This document shows positions 8,947-16,993 of a stretch of 32,888 nucleotides of DNA, piece by piece (position 1 is the first letter of the stretch; every line of letters begins with the position of its first letter). Made by a program: the position numbers and the translations under genes. A model generated the notes under the pieces. That model saw only the letters and a program-made list of their open reading frames with translations. It was not told the origin of the DNA and did not search any database. The DNA is from 70-18 sp041691815. GTDB taxonomy: Bacteria; Pseudomonadota; Alphaproteobacteria; Acetobacterales; Acetobacteraceae. Location: assembly GCA_041691815.1 (NCBI GenBank), contig JBEPTZ010000045.1, forward strand, positions 1-32,888, in the 5' to 3' direction.

Positions 8947-10491
8947 ATGAGCGCACCCCCGATCTTTCCGTCCCTCTCCCGCCGCACCGCCCTGCTCGGC
9001 GCCGGCGGCCTGCTCGCCGCCACGGCGCTGCCCGGCCTCGCCCAGGCGGCCACCCCGAAAAAGGGCGGCAGCATCCGCGTCGCCGGCTTCTCCAGCGGCA
9101 CCACCGACACGGTGGACCCCGCCCGCCAGTCGCTCTCCACCGACTACGCCCGCTGCAACATGTTCTACAATGGCCTCACCGCGCTCGACAGCACGCTGAC
9201 CCCGCAGCCGATGCTGGCCGAAAGTATCGAGAGCGACGACGCCAAAACCTGGACCATCAAGCTGCGCCGTGGCATCGAGTTCCACGACGGCGCCAGCCTC
9301 ACCAGCGCCGACGTGGTCTACTCGTTCACCCGCCTGCAGGACGCCAAGCTCGGCTCGCCCGCCCGCCCGCTGGCCGCCGCGATGACCGAGATCAAGGCCA
9401 CCGGCCCGCTGGAGTTGCGCATCACGCTCAACGCCCCCAACGCCGACCTGCCGGTGGTGCTCGGCACCTTCCATTTCAAGATCATCAAGCAGGGCACCAC
9501 CGACTTCGCCACCGCCATCGGCACCGGCCCCTACAAATGCAAGGAGTTCACCCCCGGCGTCCGCTCGGTCGGCGTGCGCAACCCGAACTACTGGAAGCCC
9601 GGCAAGCCGTATCTCGACGAGATCGACTTCTTCGGCATCGCCGACGACGCCGCCCGCATCAACGCCCTGCTCTCCGGCGACATCCAGCTCGCCGGCGGCA
9701 TCAACGCCCGCGCCACCCGCCAGGTGAAGGCCACCCCCGGCTATTCCATCTTCGAGACCCCAGGCGGCGGCTACACCGACCTCATCGCCCGGCTCGACAC
9801 CCCGCCCACCGGCAACGCCGACTTCATCGAGGCGCTGAAATACCTGATGGACCGCGAGCAGATGAAGCGCGCCATCTTCCAGAACTACGCGGTCATCGGC
9901 AACGACCAGCCGGTCGACCCCACCAACCGCTTCTACAACCCGCATCTGCCGCAGCGCCCGTTCGACCTCGACCGCGCCAAATTCCATTTCGCCAAATCCG
10001 ACATCGGCACCAGCGCCGTCCCGCTGATCGCCTCCACCGCCGCCGCCTCCTCGGTCGACATGGCGGTGCTGATGCAGGGTGCCGCCCGCAAGATCGGCCT
10101 CAACCTCGACATCAAGCAGGTTCCGGCCGGCGGCTACTGGTCCAACTACTGGCTGAAGGCGCCGCTCTGCTTCGGCAACATCAACCCGCGCCCGAGTGCC
10201 GACATCATGATGACGCTGTTCTTCAAGTCCGACGCGCCGTGGAACGAGTCCAAGTGGAAGGACCCGAAATTCGACAGCCTGCTCGCCGCCGCCCGCTCCG
10301 AACTCGACCTGAAAAAGCGCACCCAGATGTACTGGGACATGCAGGCGATGATCCGCGACGGCTCCGGCATCGGCATCCCGCTGTTCCTCACCGGGCTGGA
10401 CGCGCACTCCGACAAATTGATGGGCCTCAAGCCGATCCCCACCGGCGGCATGATGGGTTACGACTTCGCCGAGAACGTCTGGCTCGCCTGA
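8947..10491 (+). CDS. ABC transporter substrate-binding protein, family 5 (island B)
   Basis: This 514-residue periplasmic protein has a clear twin-arginine signal: SRRTALLGAGGLLAATAL ending in AQA. The mature protein starts KKGGSIRVAG and has the SBP_bac_5 hallmarks IEFHDGASLTSADVVYSF and IGTGPYKC. The ATG at 8947 is chosen because AAAGG lies eight bases upstream and the Tat motif then sits at the proper distance; a longer frame from 8896 adds a Pro-rich tail before the signal and is unlikely. It opens the LysR-linked operon and is only distantly similar to the island A binding protein, so the two islands may take different ligands. Confidence 0.93.
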   Translation: MSAPPIFPSLSRRTALLGAGGLLAATALPGLAQAATPKKGGSIRVAGFSSGTTDTVDPARQSLSTDYARCNMFYNGLTALDSTLTPQPMLAESIESDDAKTWTIKLRRGIEFHDGASLTSADVVYSFTRLQDAKLGSPARPLAAAMTEIKATGPLELRITLNAPNADLPVVLGTFHFKIIKQGTTDFATAIGTGPYKCKEFTPGVRSVGVRNPNYWKPGKPYLDEIDFFGIADDAARINALLSGDIQLAGGINARATRQVKATPGYSIFETPGGGYTDLIARLDTPPTGNADFIEALKYLMDREQMKRAIFQNYAVIGNDQPVDPTNRFYNPHLPQRPFDLDRAKFHFAKSDIGTSAVPLIASTAAASSVDMAVLMQGAARKIGLNLDIKQVPAGGYWSNYWLKAPLCFGNINPRPSADIMMTLFFKSDAPWNESKWKDPKFDSLLAAARSELDLKKRTQMYWDMQAMIRDGSGIGIPLFLTGLDAHSDKLMGLKPIPTGGMMGYDFAENVWLA

Positions 10492-10492
10492 G

Positions 10493-11446
10493 ATGTCCCC
10501 GCTCGCCCGCCTCATCCTGGCCCGGCTGGCGAGCGGCCTGCTCACCCTGCTCACCGTCTCGCTGCTGGTGTTCCTGGCCACCGAGATGCTCCCCGGTGAC
10601 GTCGCCCAGGCGGTGCTCGGCCAGAGCGCCACGCCGGATGCGGTTGCAGCACTCCGCGCCTCGATGCATCTCGACCAGCCCGGCTGGCTGCGCTACCTGC
10701 TCTGGCTCCAGGGCCTGCTGAGCTTCAACCCCGGCCATTCGCTGGTCAACGACCTGCCGATCGCCACCCTGGTCGGCAGCCGGCTGCCCAACTCGCTGCT
10801 GCTGGCCGCCCTCACCGCGCTGGTCGCCGTGCCGATCGCCCTCACGCTGGGCATCACCGCGGCAGTCTGGCGCGGCAGCCGCTACGACCGCATCGTCGGC
10901 CTGTTCACCATCTCCGCCGTCTCGGTGCCGGAATTCCTGGTCGCCACCCTGGCGGTGCTGATATTCGCGGTCCAATTGCACTGGCTGCCGTCGATGTTCT
11001 ACCGGCTCGACCTGTCATCGCCGTTGCAGATGCTGCGGGTCTTCGCGCTGCCGGTCATCACCCTCAGCTTCGTGGTCATCGCCCAGATCGCCCGCATGAC
11101 CCGCGCGGCACTGATCAACGTGCTGGACTCCGCCTATATCGAAATGGCGGTGCTGAAGGGCGTCCGCCCGGTCCGGCTGGTGCTGCGCCACGCGCTGCCC
11201 AACGTGCTCGGCCCGGTGGTCAACGCGGTGGCGCTCAGCGTCTCGTTCCTGCTCGGCGGCGTCATCATCGTCGAGACCATCTTCAACTATCCAGGCCTGG
11301 CCAAGCTGATGGTCGATGCCGTCTCCACCCGCGACATGCCGCTGGTGCAGGCCTGCGCGATGATCTTCTGCGCCGCCTATCTGCTGCTGGTCACGCTGGC
11401 GGACATCACCGCCATCCTGGCCAACCCACGGCTGCGCCACCGATGA
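10493..11446 (+). CDS. ABC transporter permease, DppB/OppB type (island B)
   Basis: This 317-residue membrane permease has a start ATG one base after the binding-protein stop. Features include the N-terminal helix (LARLASGLLTLLTVSLLVFL), the MLPGDVAQAVLGQSATPDAVAALR segment typical of this subunit and several membrane spans. The cytoplasmic coupling loop is EMAVLKGVRPVRLVLRHALPN, and the C-terminus is NPRLRHR. Its TGA overlaps the next ATG (ATGA), so the two permeases are probably made in a fixed ratio. Confidence 0.95.
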   Translation: MSPLARLILARLASGLLTLLTVSLLVFLATEMLPGDVAQAVLGQSATPDAVAALRASMHLDQPGWLRYLLWLQGLLSFNPGHSLVNDLPIATLVGSRLPNSLLLAALTALVAVPIALTLGITAAVWRGSRYDRIVGLFTISAVSVPEFLVATLAVLIFAVQLHWLPSMFYRLDLSSPLQMLRVFALPVITLSFVVIAQIARMTRAALINVLDSAYIEMAVLKGVRPVRLVLRHALPNVLGPVVNAVALSVSFLLGGVIIVETIFNYPGLAKLMVDAVSTRDMPLVQACAMIFCAAYLLLVTLADITAILANPRLRHR

Positions 11447-12264
11447 GCGGCATCCTCATCCGCCACCGCCCGGCCAGCCTCGCCGGCCTGCTGGTGGTCG
11501 GCGTCTGGGTGGTGCTGGCCGCCTTCGGCCCGCTGCTCGCCCCGCACGCCGAAACCGCCGCCTCGCTCGGCATCCCGTTCGACAGCATCAGCCGTGCCGC
11601 ACCGCTGGGCACCGACTACCTCGGCCGCGACATGCTCACCCGCATCCTCTACGGCGCCCGTTACACCGTCGGCGTCGCCGCCATCGCCACCGTGCTGGCC
11701 AGCCTCTCCGGAACCCTGCTGGCGCTGGCGGCGGCCACCACCGGCGGCTGGATCGATACCTGCCTGAGCCGGTTGCTGGATGCGATGATCTCGCTGCCCA
11801 GCCTGCTGTTCGCGCTGGTGGTGGTGGCCGCGGTCGGCTCCACCATTCCCGTCCTCATTCTCACCGCGGCGATCATCTACCTGCCCGGCGCCTATCGCAC
11901 CGTGCGCGCGCTGGCGGTGGACATCGCGGCGATGGAATTCGTCAAGGTCGCCCGTGCCCGTGGCGAGGGCAGCTTCTACATCATGCACACCGAGATCCTG
12001 CCCAACATCGTACTCCCGGTGCTGACCGATTTCGGCCTGCGCTTCATCTATGTCGTGCTGCTGCTGAGCGGCCTCAGCTTCCTCGGCCTCGGCATCCAGC
12101 CGCCCTATGCCGACTGGGGTTCTCTGGTGCGCGAAAATATGGAAGGTCTGGCCTACGGCGCGCCCGCCATCATCATGCCGGCACTGGCCATCGCCAGCCT
12201 CACCATCGGCATCAACCTGCTGATCGACAGCCTGCCCAAGCCCGGCGACGCCGATGGACGATAA
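11443..12264 (+). CDS. ABC transporter permease, DppC/OppC type (island B)
   Basis: This 273-residue permease has a first helix (LAGLLVVGVWVVLAAFGPLL), the DppC signature PLGTDYLGRDMLTRILYG, the transport domain and a coupling loop around KVARARGEGSFYIMHTEILPN. It is slightly short for the family because the N-terminal cytoplasmic tail is minimal. The start ATG overlaps the upstream stop. Its end overlaps the start of the fused ATPase by 11 bases, consistent with one polycistronic message. Confidence 0.95.
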   Translation: MSGILIRHRPASLAGLLVVGVWVVLAAFGPLLAPHAETAASLGIPFDSISRAAPLGTDYLGRDMLTRILYGARYTVGVAAIATVLASLSGTLLALAAATTGGWIDTCLSRLLDAMISLPSLLFALVVVAAVGSTIPVLILTAAIIYLPGAYRTVRALAVDIAAMEFVKVARARGEGSFYIMHTEILPNIVLPVLTDFGLRFIYVVLLLSGLSFLGLGIQPPYADWGSLVRENMEGLAYGAPAIIMPALAIASLTIGINLLIDSLPKPGDADGR

Positions 12265-14104
12265 GCCGCCGCCGCTGGTCGAGGTCGACAAGCTCTGCGT
12301 CACCGCCGGTGCGCAAACCATCGTGCGCGACGTCAGCTTCACCATCGCCCCCGGCGAGGTGCTGGCGCTGATCGGCGAATCAGGCTCCGGCAAGACCACC
12401 ATCGCCCTGTCGCTGCTCGGCCATGCCCGCCCCGGCTGCCGCATCGCCTCCGGCAGCATCCGGGTCGGCGCCCATCTGCCCATCAGGCTGCGGCCGGCCG
12501 AACTGGCGCGGTTCCGCGGCCGCCATGTCAGCTATATCGCCCAGAGTGCCGCCGCCGCGTTCAACCCGGCGCAGCGCCTGATGGCCCAGGTCACCGAGAG
12601 CGCCATCCTGCACGGCCTGCCCCGCGCCGATGCCGAGGCCCGCGCCCGCACCCTGTTCCGCGCGCTGGCGCTGCCGGACCCGGAAGGCGTCGGCGCGCTG
12701 TTCCCGCATCAGGTTTCCGGCGGCCAGTTGCAGCGCCTGATGGCGGCGATGGCGCTGATCACCGAGCCGCAACTGGTGATCCTCGACGAACCGACCACCG
12801 CACTGGACGTCACCACCCAGATCGAGGTGCTGCGCGCCTTCAAGCAGGTGGTGCGCGAGCGCGGCGCCACCGCGCTGTATGTCTCGCACGACCTCGCGGT
12901 GGTTGCCCAGATGGCCGATCGCATCATCGTGCTGCGCGACGGCGCGATGCAGGAGATGGCGCCCACCGCCACCATGCTCGCCGCCCCCGCGCACCCCTAC
13001 ACCCAAAGCCTGCTCGCCGCGGCCGAACCGACCCCCCGCCTGATCGCCCCGCCGGTCGCCGCAGCACCGCTGTTGCGGGTGGAAAACCTGGTCGCCGGCT
13101 ACGGCCCGCGCAACGCCCAGGGCCAGCCGATGATCCCGGTGCTGCACGATGTCGGCTTCAGCATCGCCCCCGGCAGCGTGCTCGGGGTGATCGGCGAATC
13201 CGGCTGCGGCAAAAGCACGCTGGCCCAGGTGATCGCCGGCCTGCTGCCCGCCGCCGCCGGCCGCATCACGCTGGACGGCGAACCGCTCGCACCGGCCCTG
13301 GCCGACCGCAGCCGCGACCAGCTCCGCCGCATCCAGATCGTCTTCCAAAGCCCGGACATGGCGCTCAACCCGGCGCACAGCGTCCGCCAACTGCTCGGCC
13401 GCCCGCTGCAATTCTATTTCGGCCTGCGCGGCGCCGAACTGGACCGCCGCATCGCCGCCCTGCTCGACATGGTGCGCCTGCCGGCCGGCCTCGCCGCCCG
13501 CCTGCCGGCCGGCCTCTCAGGCGGCCAGAAGCAGCGGCTCAACCTCGCCCGCGCGCTGGCCGCCGAACCCGCGCTGCTGCTCTGCGACGAGGTCACCTCG
13601 GCGCTCGATACCGTGGTCGCCGCCGCCATCCTCGACCTGTTGGCCGAACTGCGCCGCGAGCTTGGCATCGCCTGCATGTTCATCAGCCACGACCTCTCGA
13701 CCATCCGCGCGATCTGCGATCAGGTGATGATCCTCTACGCCGGCCGCGCGGTGGAGCAGGGCGGCCGCCAGGTGATGCAGCAGACGCCGATGCACCCGTA
13801 TACCGACCTGCTGCTGTCCTCGGTGCCCGCATTGCGCACCGGCTGGCTCGACAGCCTCAGCGCCACCCATCTGGCCGAGGCCGAAGGCGGCCTCACCCGC
13901 GCCGCCGCCGCGCTGCCGTGCCCGTTCCAGCCGCGCTGCGCGGTGCGCATCGCCGGCGTCTGCGAGCGCCAGCCGCCGCCGCTGCGTCACCTCGCCAAAG
14001 GTGCTGAAATCCTCTGCCACCACGACGAAGCCGCGCTGCGCGCCGCGCAGCAGCACGACGCCCCCGCTTTCGCCTCCGCTGCCCCGCTTGCCTCCGCGCA
14101 TTGA
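12254..14104 (+). CDS. fused double ATP-binding protein of a peptide-type ABC transporter
   Basis: This 616-residue protein carries two complete ATPase domains in tandem and supplies both nucleotide-binding subunits of the island B importer. The first half has Walker A GESGSGKTT (41-49), signature VSGGQLQR and Walker B LVILDEPTTALD. The second half has Walker A GESGCGKST (about 315-323), signature LSGGQKQR and Walker B LLLCDEVTSALD. It ends with the oligopeptide-type Cys-rich tail (PCPFQPRCAVRIAGVC); the first half lacks that tail. Such fusions (GsiA, YejF and relatives) are well known. Island A uses two separate genes instead, so the islands are not a recent simple duplication. Confidence 0.94.
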   Translation: MDDKPPPLVEVDKLCVTAGAQTIVRDVSFTIAPGEVLALIGESGSGKTTIALSLLGHARPGCRIASGSIRVGAHLPIRLRPAELARFRGRHVSYIAQSAAAAFNPAQRLMAQVTESAILHGLPRADAEARARTLFRALALPDPEGVGALFPHQVSGGQLQRLMAAMALITEPQLVILDEPTTALDVTTQIEVLRAFKQVVRERGATALYVSHDLAVVAQMADRIIVLRDGAMQEMAPTATMLAAPAHPYTQSLLAAAEPTPRLIAPPVAAAPLLRVENLVAGYGPRNAQGQPMIPVLHDVGFSIAPGSVLGVIGESGCGKSTLAQVIAGLLPAAAGRITLDGEPLAPALADRSRDQLRRIQIVFQSPDMALNPAHSVRQLLGRPLQFYFGLRGAELDRRIAALLDMVRLPAGLAARLPAGLSGGQKQRLNLARALAAEPALLLCDEVTSALDTVVAAAILDLLAELRRELGIACMFISHDLSTIRAICDQVMILYAGRAVEQGGRQVMQQTPMHPYTDLLLSSVPALRTGWLDSLSATHLAEAEGGLTRAAAALPCPFQPRCAVRIAGVCERQPPPLRHLAKGAEILCHHDEAALRAAQQHDAPAFASAAPLASAH

Positions 14105-14117
14105 AAAGGCCCCGCCG

Positions 14118-16169
14118 ATGTCGATCACCACCGCGCCAGCCGCGCCCGCCCCCACTCGCGCCCACGACCCGCTGCTGCAGCCGTTCCGGCTGAAGCACCT
14201 CACGCTGCGCAACCGCATCATGAGCACCAGCCACGCCTCGGCGCTGGATGTGGACGGCATGCCGAAGGAGCGCTACCAGCGCTATCATGAGGAAAAGGCC
14301 AAGGGCGGCCTGGCGCTGACCATGTTCGGCGGCTCCTCGATGGTCTCCAAGGACTCCAGCTGGGGCGGCGGCCAGATCGACGTCTCCGGCGACGCCATCA
14401 TCCCCGACCTGCAACAATTCTCCAGCCGCATCCACGCCCAGGGTGCGGCGATCATGTGCCAGATCTCGCATCTCGGCCGCCGCGCCGACGCCTTCAGCAT
14501 GAACTGGCTGCCCACCCTCGCCCCCTCGGCGATCCGCGAGACCCGCCACCGCAACATCCCCCGCGCGATGGACGACCACGACATCGCCCGCATCATCGCC
14601 GACTACGCCGCCGCCGCCCGCCGCTGCCAGCAGGGCGGGCTGGACGGCGTGGAGACGGTCACCGGCGGCCACCTGATCGGCCAGTTCCTGTCGCCGCGGA
14701 CCAACCAGCGCACCGACCGCTTCGGCGGCTCCACCGAGAACCGCGCCCGCTTCGGCCTCCTGGTCCACGAGGCGATCCGTCGCGCCGTCGGCGACGCCTT
14801 CCTGGTCGGCATCCGCTTCGTGGTCGACGAGGACATCGACGACGGCATCGATTTCGCCGAATGCGTGAAGATCGCTCGCATCTTCGAGCGCGAAGGCCAG
14901 ATCGATTTCTTCAACGCGATCTTCGGCCGCATGGACACCGATCTGGCGCTGGCCGAGCACAACATGCCCGGCATGTCGCAGCCGATCGCCCCGTTCCTGC
15001 GCCCGGTCGGCGCCTTCAAGCAGGAGATCAAGCTGCCGCTGTTCCACGCCGCCCGCATCCCCGACCTCGCCACCGCCCGCTACGCCATCGGCGAAGGCCT
15101 GCTCGACATGGTCGGCATGACCCGCGCCCACATGGCCGACCCGCAGATCGTCAACAAGCTGGCGCGCGGCGAGGAGGATCGGATCCGCCCCTGCGTCGGC
15201 GCCTCCTATTGCATGTATAAAAAAGTCGCCTGCATCCACAACCCGGCCACCGGGCGCGAGCAGATCTTGCCGCAACTGATCGAACCCTCGCCGCATCCCG
15301 GCAAGCGGATCGTGGTCATTGGCGGCGGGCCGGGCGGGCTGGAGGCAGCACGGGTCTGCGCCGAACGCGGCCACAGCGTGGTGCTGTTCGAGGCCGGCGC
15401 CAGACTCGGCGGCCAGATGCTGACCGCGGTGCGCGCCACCTGGCGCCGCGACCTGATCGGCATCGTCGACTGGCGCGCCGCCGAACTGGCCCGGCTTGGC
15501 GTCGATATCCGGCTCAACAGTTTCGCCGAGGCGGCCGACATCCTCGCCGAACAGCCCGACGTGGTGATCGTCGCCACCGGCGGCCTGCCCGATCTCGACT
15601 GGCTGGAAGGGGCTGAGCATTGCGTCAGCGTCTGGGACGTGCTGGCCGACTCCACCGCCGCGCGCGACGATGTCATCGTCTATGACGGCACCGGCCGCCA
15701 CCAGGCAGTGTCCTGCGCGCTGCACCTGGCCGAACAGGGCCGCCATGTCCAGTTCGTCACGCTGGACGACAATATCGGGCTGGAGATGGAGTATTCGGCG
15801 CGCGTCGTCTACCGCAAGCGGTTCGCCGAAAACGGTGTCCACAGCACCATCGACCACACGCTGATCCGCGTGCGCAAGGAGGGCAACCGCCTGCTCGCCA
15901 CCTTCCGCCACGAGTTGACCGGCACCGAAATGGAACTCTCCGCCGCCCAGGTGGTGCTGGAACACGGCACCATCCCGGTGGACGACGTGTTCCAGGCGCT
16001 GCGCGGCCAGTCCGCCAACCAGGGCGTCACCGATATCGACACGCTGCTGGACCGCCGCCCGCAACCCGGCCAGGCCGGCTTCGAACTGCACCGCATCGGC
16101 GACGCGATCACCAGCCGCAACGTCCACACCGCGATCTACGACGCATTGCGCCTGTGCAGCGCCCTCTGA
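14118..16169 (+). CDS. Old-Yellow-Enzyme/TMADH-type flavin oxidoreductase, putative N-demethylase
   Basis: This 683-residue enzyme has an N-terminal FMN TIM barrel (HLTLRNRIMSTSH, ISHLGRRAD, TGGHLIGQFLSPRTNQRTD, GMTRAHMADP). A Cys cluster linker and a C-terminal FAD/NAD(P)-binding part (IVVIGGGPGGLEAAR, from about residue 397) follow. Its closest remembered relatives are dimethylglycine and N-methylproline (stachydrine pathway) demethylases, which share the start DPLLQPFRLKHLTLRNRIM, the DGMPKERY segment and the ending IYDALRLC. The 4Fe-4S region shows only Cys359, Cys365 and Cys372 (C-x5-C-x6-C), with a shorter loop than those relatives. The ATG at 14118 has AAAAGG eight bases upstream; a longer frame would overlap the ATPase gene. 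Likely role: oxidative N-demethylation of the imported compound (inference). Confidence 0.85.
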   Translation: MSITTAPAAPAPTRAHDPLLQPFRLKHLTLRNRIMSTSHASALDVDGMPKERYQRYHEEKAKGGLALTMFGGSSMVSKDSSWGGGQIDVSGDAIIPDLQQFSSRIHAQGAAIMCQISHLGRRADAFSMNWLPTLAPSAIRETRHRNIPRAMDDHDIARIIADYAAAARRCQQGGLDGVETVTGGHLIGQFLSPRTNQRTDRFGGSTENRARFGLLVHEAIRRAVGDAFLVGIRFVVDEDIDDGIDFAECVKIARIFEREGQIDFFNAIFGRMDTDLALAEHNMPGMSQPIAPFLRPVGAFKQEIKLPLFHAARIPDLATARYAIGEGLLDMVGMTRAHMADPQIVNKLARGEEDRIRPCVGASYCMYKKVACIHNPATGREQILPQLIEPSPHPGKRIVVIGGGPGGLEAARVCAERGHSVVLFEAGARLGGQMLTAVRATWRRDLIGIVDWRAAELARLGVDIRLNSFAEAADILAEQPDVVIVATGGLPDLDWLEGAEHCVSVWDVLADSTAARDDVIVYDGTGRHQAVSCALHLAEQGRHVQFVTLDDNIGLEMEYSARVVYRKRFAENGVHSTIDHTLIRVRKEGNRLLATFRHELTGTEMELSAAQVVLEHGTIPVDDVFQALRGQSANQGVTDIDTLLDRRPQPGQAGFELHRIGDAITSRNVHTAIYDALRLCSAL

Positions 16170-16179
16170 GCAGCACAAC

Positions 16180-16989
16180 GTGAGCACCACGACGGCGCTG
16201 ACCCTGCGCGACCTGCACCCCCGCGATCTCGCCGCCGCCCACCGCCTCTCAGCCAGCATCCCCTGGCCGCACCGGCTGGAGGACTGGCGGGTGATGCTCG
16301 CCGCCGGCCACGGTCTCGCCGCCTGCGGTCCGAATGGCCGACTGCTCGGCACCACGCTGTGGTGGAACTACGGCGCCGCCGCCACCATCGGCATGGTGCT
16401 GGTCGACCCCGCCCATCAGGGCCAGGGCATCGGCCGCCGCCTGATGGTGGCCGTGCTCGAACGCACCGGCGCGCGCGCGCTGATGCTGAACGCCACCATC
16501 GCCGGCATGGCGCTGTACCGCCGCCTCGGTTTTCATCCCACAGGCCGGATCGCCCAGCATCAAGGGGTCCTCAGCGCATTCGAATGCACAAATGCTATCG
16601 AGGCCCCCGATCTGCCCTCGCTTCAAGCCCTCGACGCCCGCGCTTTTGGCGCCGAGCGGCCCGGTTTTTACGCCAATCTGACCGATTTCACCGCGATCCG
16701 GCTGGCCGATTCGCCCGGTTTCGCACTGCGCCGCCGCTTCGGGCGGGGCGAGGTGATCGGCCCGGTGGTGGCGGCCAGCGAGACCGACGCCATCGCCCTG
16801 GTCGGCGCCAGCTTGCGCCCCGGCTTCCAGCGCATCGACATCCCGGCCGACGCGACCACGCTGGCCGCCTGGCTGACTGCCGCGGGGTTGCCGCAGGTGG
16901 ACCTCGCGACCACCATGATCCGCGGCGAGTGGCCAAAATCTTCCAATGGACTCTATCGCTTCGCCCTCGCCACCCAGGCCCAGGGATAA
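16180..16989 (+). CDS. GNAT family N-acetyltransferase with C-terminal YitH/Acetyltransf_18-like domain
   Basis: This 269-residue protein starts at GTG, ten bases after the flavoenzyme stop. The N-terminal GNAT domain has the acetyl-CoA loop VDPAHQGQGIGRRLM and the ALYRRLGF motif. The second half (from about residue 145) resembles the accessory acetyltransferase domain seen in YitH-like proteins, beginning LQALDARAFGAERPGFYANL. Related proteins acetylate small amines or amino acids. In this operon it could detoxify or trap an amine intermediate, but the substrate is not identifiable. Confidence 0.85.
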   Translation: MSTTTALTLRDLHPRDLAAAHRLSASIPWPHRLEDWRVMLAAGHGLAACGPNGRLLGTTLWWNYGAAATIGMVLVDPAHQGQGIGRRLMVAVLERTGARALMLNATIAGMALYRRLGFHPTGRIAQHQGVLSAFECTNAIEAPDLPSLQALDARAFGAERPGFYANLTDFTAIRLADSPGFALRRRFGRGEVIGPVVAASETDAIALVGASLRPGFQRIDIPADATTLAAWLTAAGLPQVDLATTMIRGEWPKSSNGLYRFALATQAQG

Positions 16990-16993
16990 CCCG

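Noticed and set aside
8362..10632. 756-residue leftward open frame joined to LysR-like residues
   Set aside because: It shadows the island B binding protein; the true LysR frame is 7893-8828 with its own start and upstream stop.
13893..16355. 820-residue leftward open frame
   Set aside because: It is a shadow of the flavoenzyme gene and the end of the fused ATPase gene; composition is Val/Asp/Gly-rich with no family pattern.
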